In this document: positions 16,074-22,757 of the stretch, piece by piece
How the letters are laid out: each line of letters opens with the position of its first letter
Numbering within the stretch: the first letter of the stretch is position 1
Assembly: GCA_052388025.1 (NCBI GenBank)
Contig: JBQTIP010000161.1
Span: 1 to 23,056, forward strand
Length of the DNA stretch: 23,056 bases
Reading direction: 5' to 3'
Source: JBQTIP01 sp052388025
Lineage (GTDB): Bacteria > Actinomycetota > UBA4738 > HRBIN12
The notes under the pieces: generated by a model
Told to the model about the DNA's origin: nothing
The model's input: only the letters and a program-made list of their open reading frames with translations
Database searches by the model: none
Translations under genes and position numbers: made by a program

Positions 16074-16762
16074 TCCTCTCCTTCCTCGTGCACCGGAGTC
16101 TCGTCCGGCGCTTGATCGGGGGCGGGCGGGGCGGAGTCGGGCCCTGCGCCACCGGCGGTCGCCTGCTCCGCCAAGGGTTCCGACTCAGGCTCCGGCTGGG
16201 GGGGCGGAGACTCCGACGGAGGCCCGCCGGCCCCCGATTCGGCCGGCAGTTTCTCGCGGTATGCCTCGAGCAGAGCGAGGAAGCGGCCCTGCAGGGCTTG
16301 GAGCACCGATGCCACCCGAACCAGCTCGCCCTTGGCAAGTCCTGCGATCTTCGAGAGCATCGCCTCGCGTGATTCCAGGGTCGCGAGGGCCTGGGCCTCC
16401 TCGGCGGACAACACCTTCCCTTCCACGTACCCGCCCTTGAGCACCAGCGTGGGGAAGCGTCTGGCCGCGTCCACAACCTTCTTCGCGGCACCGACCGGGT
16501 CCCGTGCGACGAAGGCAACGGCGGTCGGGCCCTCCAGCAGACTCTCCAGCTGCTGGAGGCCGGCGTCGCCGGCCGCCCGCTTCATCAGCGTGTTCTTGAC
16601 TACGGCGAAGCGAGTCCCGCTCTCACCCAAGGACCGCCGGAGCTCCGTCGCGTCCGAGACCGTGAGGCCGCGGAAGTCCGTGAGGAGGATCGCCTGGGAC
16701 TGCTCGAGACGCTCCTTGAGATCAGCGACCTTCTCGATCTTCCCGGCGTTCGGCAATCGCAT
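16070..16762 (-). CDS. rplJ: 50S ribosomal protein L10 (uL10) with long acidic C-terminal tail
   Basis: A uL10 protein that anchors L12 dimers to 23S rRNA and can bind its own leader RNA. The body (residues 1-170) has the family pattern AILLTDFRGLTVSDATELRR, VVKNTLMKRA and GYVEGKVLSAEE. It ends with the L12-binding helix at about 150-170 (LQALQGRFLALLEAYREK). Unusual is a low-complexity Pro/Glu/Ala-rich tail from about 172 to 230 (SESPPPQPEPESEP and so on), absent from typical L10 of about 165-175 residues. The ATG at 16760-16762 is only 2 bases from GGAGG. The in-frame TTG two codons later (16754-16756) has better spacing and gives MPNAGK, so the true start may be there. It is preceded by its own promoter and L10 leader, overlaps rplL, and encodes the gene pair of the L10/L12 complex. 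Confidence 0.96.
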   Translation of the reverse strand: MRLPNAGKIEKVADLKERLEQSQAILLTDFRGLTVSDATELRRSLGESGTRFAVVKNTLMKRAAGDAGLQQLESLLEGPTAVAFVARDPVGAAKKVVDAARRFPTLVLKGGYVEGKVLSAEEAQALATLESREAMLSKIAGLAKGELVRVASVLQALQGRFLALLEAYREKLPAESGAGGPPSESPPPQPEPESEPLAEQATAGGAGPDSAPPAPDQAPDETPVHEEGEE

Positions 16763-16881
16763 CTCCTCCGAGAAATGAAACGCGCCCCCGCGGGCAGCGG
16801 AGGCGCGAGCTGAATCGCCTCGAACACCTAGGCAGGTACCCGTCGTCCGGGATTACGCTTTCGCCCCTGCTGTCTGCGGCC
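16763..16881 (-). ncRNA. L10 leader RNA (ribosomal protein L10/L12 autoregulatory leader)
   Basis: In the 177-base rplA-rplJ spacer the minus strand reads CAGACAGCAGGGGCG (from 16877), GCGTAAT (about 16857-16851) and CCTGCCTAGGT (16836-16826). These are the conserved blocks of the L10-leader family, in the right order, just upstream of rplJ. GCAGG pairs with CCTGC to close the stem. In the known family the L10(L12)4 complex binds this RNA and represses its own synthesis. The predicted rplJ transcription start (about 16881) coincides with the 5' edge of the element, and an attenuator-type hairpin follows it. Confidence 0.85.
16771..16806 (-). terminator. Intrinsic terminator/attenuator at the end of the L10 leader
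   Basis: On the minus strand GCGCCTCCGC (16806-16797), a 5-base loop and GCGGGGGCGC (16791-16782) form a 10-bp stem with one G-U pair. It is followed by GTTTCATTTCT, a U-rich run. It ends only a few bases before the rplJ ribosome binding site. A competing stem GAGGCG/CGCCTC (16821-16816 with 16805-16800) would sequester the 5' arm and act as an antiterminator. This arrangement fits transcription attenuation of rplJ-rplL, but no experiment is available here. Confidence 0.65.
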
Positions 16882-16887
16882 ATGCTC

Positions 16888-16916
16888 AGGTTACCGGACA
16901 CGCTTGCCGTCGACAA
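16888..16916 (-). promoter_or_regulatory. rplJ-rplL promoter
   Basis: On the minus strand TTGTCG (16911-16916), a 17-base spacer and TAACCT (16888-16893). It matches the -35 at four positions and the -10 at three. Start would be near 16881, exactly where the L10 leader begins, which supports the assignment. Confidence 0.6.
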
Positions 16917-16939
16917 ATGCATCCAGGGTCCCGGCTGCC

Positions 16940-17653
16940 TCAGGCGGGCACGGCCGCGGAGTCCGTCTCCCTGATCCGCGCTGGGTCGATCCGGATGCCG
17001 GGCCCCATGGTCGTGGAGACCGTAGCCGTCTTGATGTACTTCCCCTTCGCAGCCGATGGCTTCGCCCTGAGCACCTCCTCGACCACCGCCAGGTAGTTGT
17101 CGATCAATTGCACCTCGTCGAACGAGCGCCTGCCGATCACCACGTGGAGATTGCCGGTGCGGTCGACCCGGTACTCCAGCTTCCCCGCCTTGATGTCCGA
17201 GACCGCCTTGCCGATGTCGAAGGTCACCGTGCCGGTCTTCGGGTTGGGCATCAGGCCTCGCGGACCTAGCACCCGTCCGGCCTTTCCGACTGCCGACATG
17301 AGATCCGGGGTCGCGACCGCAGCATCGAACTCGATGTTGCCTTTCAGGACCTCTTCAACGAGATCCTCCCCGCCGATCACATCGGCCCCCGCTTCGCGAG
17401 CTTCCCGAGCCTTTTCCCCCGTGGCGAACGCGGCGACCCGCACCGACCTGCCGGTGCCGTGGGGCAGGGAAACCGTTCCGCGAACCATCTGATCGGCCTT
17501 CCGAGGGTCGATGCCCAAGCGGAACGCAAGCTCGACCGCCTCGTCGAACTTGGCGATTGGGAGCCGGAGCAGCAGCCGGATCGCATCTACCGGGAGGTAT
17601 TCGCGCTCGCCGTCGATGGCCGCGATTGCATCGCTGTAGCGCTTGCCACTCAT
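16940..17653 (-). CDS. rplA: 50S ribosomal protein L1 (uL1)
   Basis: A 237-residue uL1 that forms the mobile L1 stalk near the E site and, in E. coli, represses the L11 operon by binding its mRNA. The signature KAGRVLGPRGLMPNPKTGTVT is present, together with VAAFATGEKAREAREAGAD and the C-terminal KGKYIKTATVSTTMGPGIRI. The ATG at 17651-17653 overlaps the rplK stop by four bases (ATGA), so the two are translationally coupled. The length is normal. No L1 binding site was identified with confidence in the nusG-rplK spacer. A 177-base spacer with its own promoter and leader separates it from rplJ. Confidence 0.98.
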   Translation of the reverse strand: MSGKRYSDAIAAIDGEREYLPVDAIRLLLRLPIAKFDEAVELAFRLGIDPRKADQMVRGTVSLPHGTGRSVRVAAFATGEKAREAREAGADVIGGEDLVEEVLKGNIEFDAAVATPDLMSAVGKAGRVLGPRGLMPNPKTGTVTFDIGKAVSDIKAGKLEYRVDRTGNLHVVIGRRSFDEVQLIDNYLAVVEEVLRAKPSAAKGKYIKTATVSTTMGPGIRIDPARIRETDSAAVPA

Positions 17654-18078
17654 GCCGTCACCTCCACACCCATGCTGCGGGCGGTCCCCTCGATGATCTT
17701 CATGGCGGCGTCGACATCGGTGGCGTTCAGGTCGACCATCTTCTGCTCCGCGATCCGGCGGACCTGATCCTGAGTGAGCCTTGCCACCTTGTCCCGGTTC
17801 GGCTCACCGGAGCCCTTCTCCACGCCCGCTGCCTGCTTGATCAGCTCGGCCGCGGGCGGCTGCTTCGTGATGAACGAGAACGAGCGATCCTCGTAGACGG
17901 TCAGCTCGACGGGGATGACCTGGCCGACGGACTGCTGGGTAGCCTCGTTGTACTGCCGACAGAACTCCATGATGTTGACGCCGTGCTGTCCCAGCGCTGT
18001 GCCGACGGGCGGTGCCGGCGTCGCCTGGCCGGCGCGGATCTGGAGCTTGACGACCGTAAGGATCTTCTTGCGAGCCAC
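17650..18078 (-). CDS. rplK: 50S ribosomal protein L11 (uL11)
   Basis: A 142-residue protein of the GTPase-associated centre and target region of thiostrepton. The N-terminal domain (KLQIRAGQATPAPPVGTALG, QHGVNIMEFCRQYN) carries the conserved proline-rich hinge segment. The C-terminal rRNA-binding domain ends KIIEGTARSMGVEV. Translation starts at GTG 18076-18078 with GGAGG 10 bases upstream; no ATG fits. It lies 56 bases after nusG and overlaps rplA by 4 bases. I see no separate promoter in the nusG-rplK gap, so it should be read from the tRNA-Trp/secE promoter or from an unseen one. Confidence 0.97.
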   Translation of the reverse strand: MARKKILTVVKLQIRAGQATPAPPVGTALGQHGVNIMEFCRQYNEATQQSVGQVIPVELTVYEDRSFSFITKQPPAAELIKQAAGVEKGSGEPNRDKVARLTQDQVRRIAEQKMVDLNATDVDAAMKIIEGTARSMGVEVTA

Positions 18079-18134
18079 TTCCCTGCCACCTCCTGCGGTT
18101 CGAACGGCCGGCCGGCCTCCCGCGATCGTGCTTC

Positions 18135-18848
18135 CTAGACCTTCGCCACTTGATCGAACCCAAGCTCGACCGGCGTCTCGCGGTCGAAGATGTTGACCAG
18201 GACCTTGAGCTTGCTCTGGTCGACGTTGATCTCGCTGATGGTTCCGTTGAAGTCCGCGAACGGCCCAGAGATGATCCGCACCACGTCGCCCTCCTCGAAA
18301 CCAAGTCGGAATGTGGGCTTAACCTCCTCCTTCTTCACGACGAGGATCTTCTCGACCTCCCGCCGCGAGAGTGGGGTCGGCTTGGTGCCCGTGCCTGCTG
18401 AGACGAAGCCCGTGACCCCCGGTGTGTTGCGGACCACGTACCAGGAGTCGTTGTCGTAGATCATCTTCACCAGCAGATAGCCGGGGAAGACCTTGCGCTG
18501 CACCACTTGCTTCTTGCCACCTTTGATCTCCATGACGTCTTCCATCGGGATGTGGACGTCGAAGATCTTGTCCTGCATCTGCATGGTGTGGATGCGGGAC
18601 TCGAGGTTGGTCTTGACCTTGTTCTCGTACCCCGCGTACGTGTGAACAACGTACCAATCACCGAGCCCGCGGAACGGATCGCGCACTCCATCGATGAGCG
18701 CAACTTCCTCCTCGGAAGCCCCACCGACGGAGCCTGCAGCGGGCTCTTCTGCAGCGGGCTCTTCTGCAGCGGGCTCTAGCATATCCTCGCCGGCAGGCGC
18801 CTCAAGGGCGGCCTCGGGCGTGGGAATCCGTTCCGGGAACTCTTCCAT
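18135..18848 (-). CDS. nusG: Transcription termination/antitermination factor NusG
   Basis: A 237-residue elongation factor that binds RNA polymerase beta' and couples it to Rho or the ribosome. The NGN domain runs from about 64 to 165 (DWYVVHTYAGYENKVKTNLE, KVFPGYLLVKM, NTPGVTGFVS). The KOW domain is at about 183-237 (FEEGDVVRIISGPFADFNG). The first about 60 residues are an acidic Ala/Glu/Pro-rich extension, as is common in actinobacterial NusG, including three EPAAE-type repeats from a 15-bp DNA repeat. The ATG at 18846-18848 is preceded by AAGAAGG at about 9 bases. It is 17 bases downstream of secE and clearly in its operon. Confidence 0.97.
   Translation of the reverse strand: MEEFPERIPTPEAALEAPAGEDMLEPAAEEPAAEEPAAGSVGGASEEEVALIDGVRDPFRGLGDWYVVHTYAGYENKVKTNLESRIHTMQMQDKIFDVHIPMEDVMEIKGGKKQVVQRKVFPGYLLVKMIYDNDSWYVVRNTPGVTGFVSAGTGTKPTPLSRREVEKILVVKKEEVKPTFRLGFEEGDVVRIISGPFADFNGTISEINVDQSKLKVLVNIFDRETPVELGFDQVAKV
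18734..18777. repeat. 15-bp tandem repeat inside nusG
   Basis: Three successive copies of CTGCAGCGGGCTCTT (starts 18734, 18749 and 18764; the last differs in its final base) encode repeated Glu-Pro-Ala-Ala-Glu in the NusG acidic N-terminal tail. Being in frame, changes in copy number would alter the tail by five residues at a time. Confidence 0.9.
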
Positions 18849-18865
18849 GAGGGTGAGCCTTCTTC

Positions 18866-19156
18866 TTAGTTTCCGAAGACCTTCAGGATGGCCTTCGAGA
18901 ACACGAAGTCCAAACCGAAGACGAACGACGTGAGCACGATGACCGAGACAAGCACGACGACCGTGTAAGCGAAGAGCTCCTGGCGCGTCGGCCAGTTCAC
19001 CTTCTTGAGCTCCTGACGAACCTCGCGCAGGAACTGCCTGGGCGGGGTCCGCCTCCGCTTCTCCTGGACCGCGGCGCGCCTCGTGGCCGCCAGCGCCTGG
19101 GCGCGCTCGGTCGCCGAGGTCTGACGCCGCTGCATCCGCTTCATCTGCCTGTTCAT
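18866..19156 (-). CDS. secE: Preprotein translocase subunit SecE
   Basis: A 96-residue single-span SecE, the essential clamp of the SecYEG channel. The N-terminal 40 residues are basic and hydrophilic. The conserved amphipathic helix and hinge EVRQELKKVNWPTRQEL (about 45-61) precede one transmembrane helix at about 62-83 (LFAYTVVVLVSVIVLTSFVF). The start is ATG 19154-19156 (MNRQMKRMQRR), with AAGGGAG four bases upstream. A longer reading to 19195 would run into the tRNA gene and is rejected. It lies only 13 bases after tRNA-Trp and 17 before nusG, in the classical secE-nusG-rplK-rplA order. Confidence 0.95.
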   Translation of the reverse strand: MNRQMKRMQRRQTSATERAQALAATRRAAVQEKRRRTPPRQFLREVRQELKKVNWPTRQELFAYTVVVLVSVIVLTSFVFGLDFVFSKAILKVFGN

Positions 19157-19169
19157 CGTGCTCCCTTGC

Positions 19170-19242
19170 AGGGGCGGAGGGACTCGAACCCCCAACCACC
19201 GGTTTTGGAGACCGGTGCTCTACCAGGTTGAGCTACGCCCCT
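19170..19242 (-). tRNA. tRNA-Trp (anticodon CCA)
   Basis: A 73-base cloverleaf. The acceptor is AGGGGCG/CGCCCCT, the D arm GCTCAACCTGGTAGAGC, the anticodon stem CCGGT/ACCGG with loop CTCCAAA (anticodon CCA), and the T arm GGGGTTCGAGTCCCT-like. The 3' CCA is not encoded. It lies 13 bases before secE, the position of trpT in Mycobacterium and Streptomyces, and should be processed from the secE-nusG transcript. Confidence 0.97.
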
Positions 19243-19284
19243 TCGAGACCTGGTCGCGCCGGACGTGGGGGACACCTGGCGCCA

Positions 19285-19313
19285 AGTATAGGGGGAGCCG
19301 GGAAGTGCGGCAA
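19285..19313 (-). promoter_or_regulatory. Promoter for tRNA-Trp-secE-nusG-rplK-rplA
   Basis: On the minus strand TTGCCG (19308-19313), a 17-base spacer and TATACT (19285-19290), a strong -10. Start is near 19278, about 36 bases before the tRNA 5' end. The rest of the 193-base spacer to the divergent gene at 19436 holds only that gene's possible -10 (TAAACT at 19389-19394, plus strand). Confidence 0.7.
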
Positions 19314-19435
19314 AGCACCGTCGATCGAGGCCGGGCCGCCCCCTCGAAATGCCTGCGGATGGTGCGTGATGTCTCGCCTGGGCTGCCCTAAACTCTCCCG
19401 GACGCTTCGCGCCGGCCCCGGAATGCGAGCGCGGA

Positions 19436-21133
19436 ATGCAGGAACCGAGTTCCCACTACCCGCCCGAGACCCCCGGGCAGGCGAAGCGTCGTGGTCTCTT
19501 CTCCGGCAAAGGCCAAGATCAGGCTCCACAGACGGCAACGGCCGACACGCGTCTTGAGGCGATGCTGACCGCCTACCAGCGGGCCATCTCGGACCGCCTG
19601 GAGGAGGGCCTGCGGGCAATCCAGCAGACCGGCGTCGTCTTGATGCAGGAGATCGCGGGTGAGGTCTGGCGGACCGCAGGCGGAAGCAAGGACGGAGTGC
19701 AGGCGCACATCCTGGAATCGCTTTCAAGGGATCAGGCCATCCGCGGGATGATCGCGCACAGCGACGAGCGCTTCCAGGCGCTAACCGCCCGCACGGCTCG
19801 GCTCGAGGACACCTTGATGACGATCGCCGAGACCACGCGGGCGCTGAAGGCTGTCCTTTCCGACGGCGTGAAGGCGATCCAGGAAGCCGCCGACTCCCCC
19901 GCCCTCCAAGGGGTGGAGGACGTCCGGCTTCGGTTGACGGAGATCGAACGGCATCTCGCCGCGACCTTCGAACGTCTCGATGAACGCGACCAGATCCTGG
20001 TCGGATCCCTTCGCCAGCAGGTCCAAGAGCACGGTTCGCTGGTCCAGCAGGAAACCGGCCGGATCGTCGAGGCGCTCGAGGGCTATGTGAGAGACGGCGT
20101 CGGCGCCATGGGGCACCTCGCGCAACGCATCGAGCAGCAGACCGAGCTGATGTACGAACGGGTGGGGATCGAGACGAGGGCGCTGACCGATGCGCTTTCC
20201 TCGCACGAATCCTGGGTCCTTCGCACGGTCGAGGCTTCGTCCTCCCGCATCGAGGAGAGCCTGGACGGGCAGGTGACCAAGATCGGAGACGCAACCCGCG
20301 AGATCGCGAAGGAGCTGACGACCGCCCTCGAGGCCCGCATGTACACGGTGGCAGAGCTGGGTCGCTCCGACTCCGAGGCGATCCGCCGAGAGCTCGTCGA
20401 CGCGGCCGCAGCCCAGAACGCGGAGATGGCCAGGACCCTGGACGATCGGCTGGAACGGGTGTCGGCCGCGCTCACCGCGGCCACGAGGTGGACGGTCGAG
20501 GAGATGAGCCGCCGGATCGGCGATGACACGTTCAACGCGCTTCAGGGACGCTTCGACGACGCCGTGAGCGTCATCGACCGGAATATGATCCGTGTCGCCG
20601 ACACTCTCGACACCGAGCTCGACCGGCTCGGGCAGCGAACCGCTCAGGCGGCAGACGCGGCCATCGAGAGCCGGTTCGGCGAGACGATCGTGAGGCTGGA
20701 TGCCGCGATCGAGTCGACCGATCGAGCAAGCGCCCGCATCGAGAGCGCGACTGAGGCGGCAGTGGCTAGAGGGATCGAGGGCCAGATCGGAGCCCTGGCC
20801 CGGATGATCCGCTCCGACAACCGGATCCTGGCGGAGCGCTTGGAGGTGCTGGCCGATCAGGAATCGGCGAAGCAGACCCTGCGGGCGGTCAAGGAGCTTC
20901 AGGCCAGCTTGCCAAGCGAGATCATGGACTCCGTCGACCGGCGCTTCGCAGCCTTGGCGGACGCGCTCTCGAAGTCGGGCGACGCTCTCGGTCAGAAGGT
21001 CGACCGGATCGCCTCCCGCCTCGGCGAGAGTTACGAGCGCGACATGCAGTCGGTCATCGAGCGGATGGGCGATGCCATGCATGCCCTTGCCAGCCTGGGT
21101 CGAGGGCAGCCGACCCGCGTCGACCTGGAGTAA
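19436..21133 (+). CDS. Large helical/coiled-coil protein of unknown function
   Basis: A 565-residue protein that I do not recognise. After a polar Pro/Gly-rich head (about 1-37, with KRRGLFSGKG) the whole sequence is amphipathic helix without proline-rich breaks, with recurring hydrophobic-acidic/basic spacing (for example FERLDERDQILVGSLRQQV, SVIDRNMIRVADTLDTELDR, MDSVDRRFAALADALSKSGD). It looks like apolipoprotein-, methyl-accepting- or cytoskeletal-type long helical bundles. There is no signal peptide, no transmembrane segment, no cysteine and no recognisable enzymatic motif. The ATG at 19436 has only a weak GCGGA before it, and a possible -10 (TAAACT) lies at 19389-19394, so the leader is short. 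It is transcribed alone, away from tRNA-Trp, and ends 22 bases before the convergent dehydratase gene. It interrupts the usual hadB - tRNA-Trp adjacency. A scaffold or polar-organising role is only a guess. Confidence 0.85.
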   Translation: MQEPSSHYPPETPGQAKRRGLFSGKGQDQAPQTATADTRLEAMLTAYQRAISDRLEEGLRAIQQTGVVLMQEIAGEVWRTAGGSKDGVQAHILESLSRDQAIRGMIAHSDERFQALTARTARLEDTLMTIAETTRALKAVLSDGVKAIQEAADSPALQGVEDVRLRLTEIERHLAATFERLDERDQILVGSLRQQVQEHGSLVQQETGRIVEALEGYVRDGVGAMGHLAQRIEQQTELMYERVGIETRALTDALSSHESWVLRTVEASSSRIEESLDGQVTKIGDATREIAKELTTALEARMYTVAELGRSDSEAIRRELVDAAAAQNAEMARTLDDRLERVSAALTAATRWTVEEMSRRIGDDTFNALQGRFDDAVSVIDRNMIRVADTLDTELDRLGQRTAQAADAAIESRFGETIVRLDAAIESTDRASARIESATEAAVARGIEGQIGALARMIRSDNRILAERLEVLADQESAKQTLRAVKELQASLPSEIMDSVDRRFAALADALSKSGDALGQKVDRIASRLGESYERDMQSVIERMGDAMHALASLGRGQPTRVDLE

Positions 21134-21155
21134 CGGGGCTCCATAGGAAGGGTCA

Positions 21156-21578
21156 TCAAGCGAGGTCGACCTCGGCCTCGCTGCGTTTGATCGAGTACTC
21201 CGTCACGCCGTCACGTTCGACGGTCACCCAGACCTCCAGCACGGCGCGTCTCGTTGTCGCGTCCAGCGTCTTGATGCGCCCCCTCGCCACGATCGTGTCC
21301 CCAATGAACACCGGGGCTCGGAACTGCGCGCGCATCCGCTTCAGGCGGGTGGGATCGCCCAACCAGCGCGTCAGACAGGTTGCGAGGTGTGCCATCGTGA
21401 ACATCCCATGGGCGATGATCCCGGGGAACCCCGCCCCGATCGCGAACTCGTCGCTTTGATGAAGTGGGTTCTGGTCTCCCGAGGCGTCCGCGTAAGCCTT
21501 CACGTCCTCTCGGCGCACGACTTTGGAGAGCGATGGGATCTCGCTCCCCACCGACAGATCCTCGAACCGGACGGCCAA
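21156..21578 (-). CDS. MaoC-type (R)-3-hydroxyacyl dehydratase subunit, HadB-like
   Basis: About 140 residues with a single hot-dog fold and the hydratase-2 catalytic motif ASGDQNPLH followed by GFPGIIAHGMFTMAHL, so the Asp/His pair is present. In Mycobacterium HadB is the catalytic partner of HadA in the FAS-II dehydratase that makes mycolic acids. Here the substrate is only inferred to be a 3-hydroxyacyl thioester. It follows the HadA-like gene directly. The start is uncertain: TTG 21576-21578 (MAVRFEDLSVG) is chosen. A CTG at 21585-21587 would overlap the upstream stop as CTGA with GAGGG five bases away, and would add three residues. No ATG is available. The extended open frame to 21755 is antiparallel noise over hadA. 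It is convergent with the helical-protein gene. Confidence 0.9.
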   Translation of the reverse strand: MAVRFEDLSVGSEIPSLSKVVRREDVKAYADASGDQNPLHQSDEFAIGAGFPGIIAHGMFTMAHLATCLTRWLGDPTRLKRMRAQFRAPVFIGDTIVARGRIKTLDATTRRAVLEVWVTVERDGVTEYSIKRSEAEVDLA

Positions 21579-21583
21579 CGTCT

Positions 21584-21979
21584 TCAGGCCGTCCCTCGGG
21601 AGAGAAGTGTCATCCGGGCGAGGACGACCAGCTCTCCGTCCTCGTCCCGCATCTCCGTCTCGACCGCCAGGAACTCGTGCCCCCCCTTGGCCCGGACCCC
21701 GGTGATCCGGGGAGCAACAGACAGCACGTCCCCGGCGACGAGCGGTCGATGCCATTCGTAAACCTGCTCGGTGTGCACCACCCGGCTGAAGTCCAGTCCG
21801 AGGTCCGGATCGTCGGTCAGCTGTGCCAGGGCAAGGAACTCCGCCGCCGTGGGGAACGTCGGCGAGATGAAGACGCCGTCGTCCCCCACGGCGGCGGCGA
21901 ACATCGAGGCGCGCTCCTCCTCAACGGCGAATGATCGCGCCGCGTAGCTCCTTCCGACAAGGTCGTGATTCAGAGGCAA
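21584..21979 (-). CDS. MaoC-like dehydratase subunit, HadA-like (non-catalytic partner)
   Basis: 131 residues of the FAS1-like/MaoC N-terminal dehydratase family (LVGRSYAARSFAVEEERASM, FPTAAEFLAL, VVHTEQVYEWHRPLVAGDVL, GGHEFLAVETEM). It lacks the Asp...His hydratase motif, as expected for the HadA/HadC-type partner that binds substrate in a heterodimer with HadB. The order rpmG - hadA - hadB - tRNA-Trp is that of Mycobacterium, although other genes are inserted here and no third (HadC) gene is seen. The start is TTG 21977-21979 with AGGTAGG 8 bases upstream. It is divergent from the response-regulator gene, with 87 bases between starts. Whether it serves mycolic-type or ordinary fatty acids cannot be said. 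Confidence 0.9.
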   Translation of the reverse strand: MPLNHDLVGRSYAARSFAVEEERASMFAAAVGDDGVFISPTFPTAAEFLALAQLTDDPDLGLDFSRVVHTEQVYEWHRPLVAGDVLSVAPRITGVRAKGGHEFLAVETEMRDEDGELVVLARMTLLSRGTA

Positions 21980-22028
21980 GGGGTCAACCTACCTAGGGCA
22001 TCCGCACCCGACAAGTTTCGGACGTTAC

Positions 22029-22057
22029 GTGACCCGGGCCCGTCCCGGTCCTACGAT
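22029..22057 (+). promoter_or_regulatory. Possible promoter of the response-regulator gene
   Basis: GTGACC (22029-22034), a 17-base spacer and TACGAT (22052-22057). The start would be near 22064, only a few bases before the TTG at 22067, which suggests a nearly leaderless message. The -35 is weak. Confidence 0.45.
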
Positions 22058-22066
22058 TCACTCACA

Positions 22067-22747
22067 TTGTCCCGCAATGCCCAACGAATCAAGGTCCTCA
22101 TCGTCGACGACCACCGGACCTTCGCTGAGGCTCTCCAGGTGAGCCTCGCGAAAGAGAAGGATCTCCGCGTCGTCGACGTCGTGACGGACGGGTCGGCGGC
22201 CGTCGACGCCGTCGTCGAGCACCACCCCGACGTCGTCCTGATGGACATGGACATGCCCGGGATGGACGGCATCGAGGCCACGAGGCGGATCAAGGACACG
22301 GATCCCGATGCCCATGTTCTGGTCATCTCCGGTATGGAGGAAGACCTCCTGCTCGGGCGAGCGGTACAGGCCGGAGCCAGCGGGATCCTCAGCAAGACGG
22401 AGGGCATTACCAATGTCGCGCGCTCCGTCCGCCGTGCCCATCGCGGCGAGCCCCTGCACGACGAGATGGAGGTGCACCAGGCTCTCCGCCGGCTCCGGCA
22501 CCGTCGCGATCAGGACGGGTCGATGGAACAACGGCTGGACAGGCTCACCCCACGCGAGCTGGAGATCCTTCGCCACATGGCTGCGGGACGATCGAGCGAG
22601 CAGATCGCCAAGGTCCTCACGATGAGCCCCCACACCTTGCGGACGCACACCCAGAACATCCTGACGAAGCTGGGCGTCCACTCGAAGCTCGAAGCCCTGG
22701 TCACCGCCATCCGCTACGGGAAGGTGGAGACCATCGAGGTAAAGTAG
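22067..22747 (+). CDS. NarL/LuxR-type response regulator
   Basis: About 226 residues from TTG 22067. The receiver domain (about 7-123) has Asp14/Asp15 in LIVDDHRTF, phospho-acceptor Asp60 in VVLMDMDMPGMDG and Lys110 in SGILSKTEG. A LuxR-type helix-turn-helix (about 158-218) has LTPRELEILRHMAAGRSSEQ and LTMSPHTLRTHTQNILTKLG. It should bind DNA after phosphorylation. No histidine kinase is near, so its partner is elsewhere. The start is inferred: the open frame reaches 21965, but residues before the TTG are not receiver-like and a promoter -10 lies inside that stretch. An ATG at 22077-22079 is out of frame. It is convergent with rpmG (10-base gap) and divergent from hadA, and it sits inside the conserved rpmG-hadA junction. 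Regulated genes are unknown; hadAB is a candidate by position only. Confidence 0.92.
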   Translation: MSRNAQRIKVLIVDDHRTFAEALQVSLAKEKDLRVVDVVTDGSAAVDAVVEHHPDVVLMDMDMPGMDGIEATRRIKDTDPDAHVLVISGMEEDLLLGRAVQAGASGILSKTEGITNVARSVRRAHRGEPLHDEMEVHQALRRLRHRRDQDGSMEQRLDRLTPRELEILRHMAAGRSSEQIAKVLTMSPHTLRTHTQNILTKLGVHSKLEALVTAIRYGKVETIEVK

Positions 22748-22757
22748 CGTCGAACGC

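Noticed and set aside
19157..19195. Longer secE reading with N-terminal MGVRVPPPLQGST
   Set aside because: These codons lie within the tRNA-Trp gene; the ATG at 19156 has a proper ribosome binding site.
21161..21174. 14-bp perfect palindrome CGAGGTCGACCTCG at the end of hadB
   Set aside because: It lies in the coding end of hadB (EVDLA) and gives only a 5-bp stem with a 4-base loop and no U-tract, so it is not a convincing terminator or operator.
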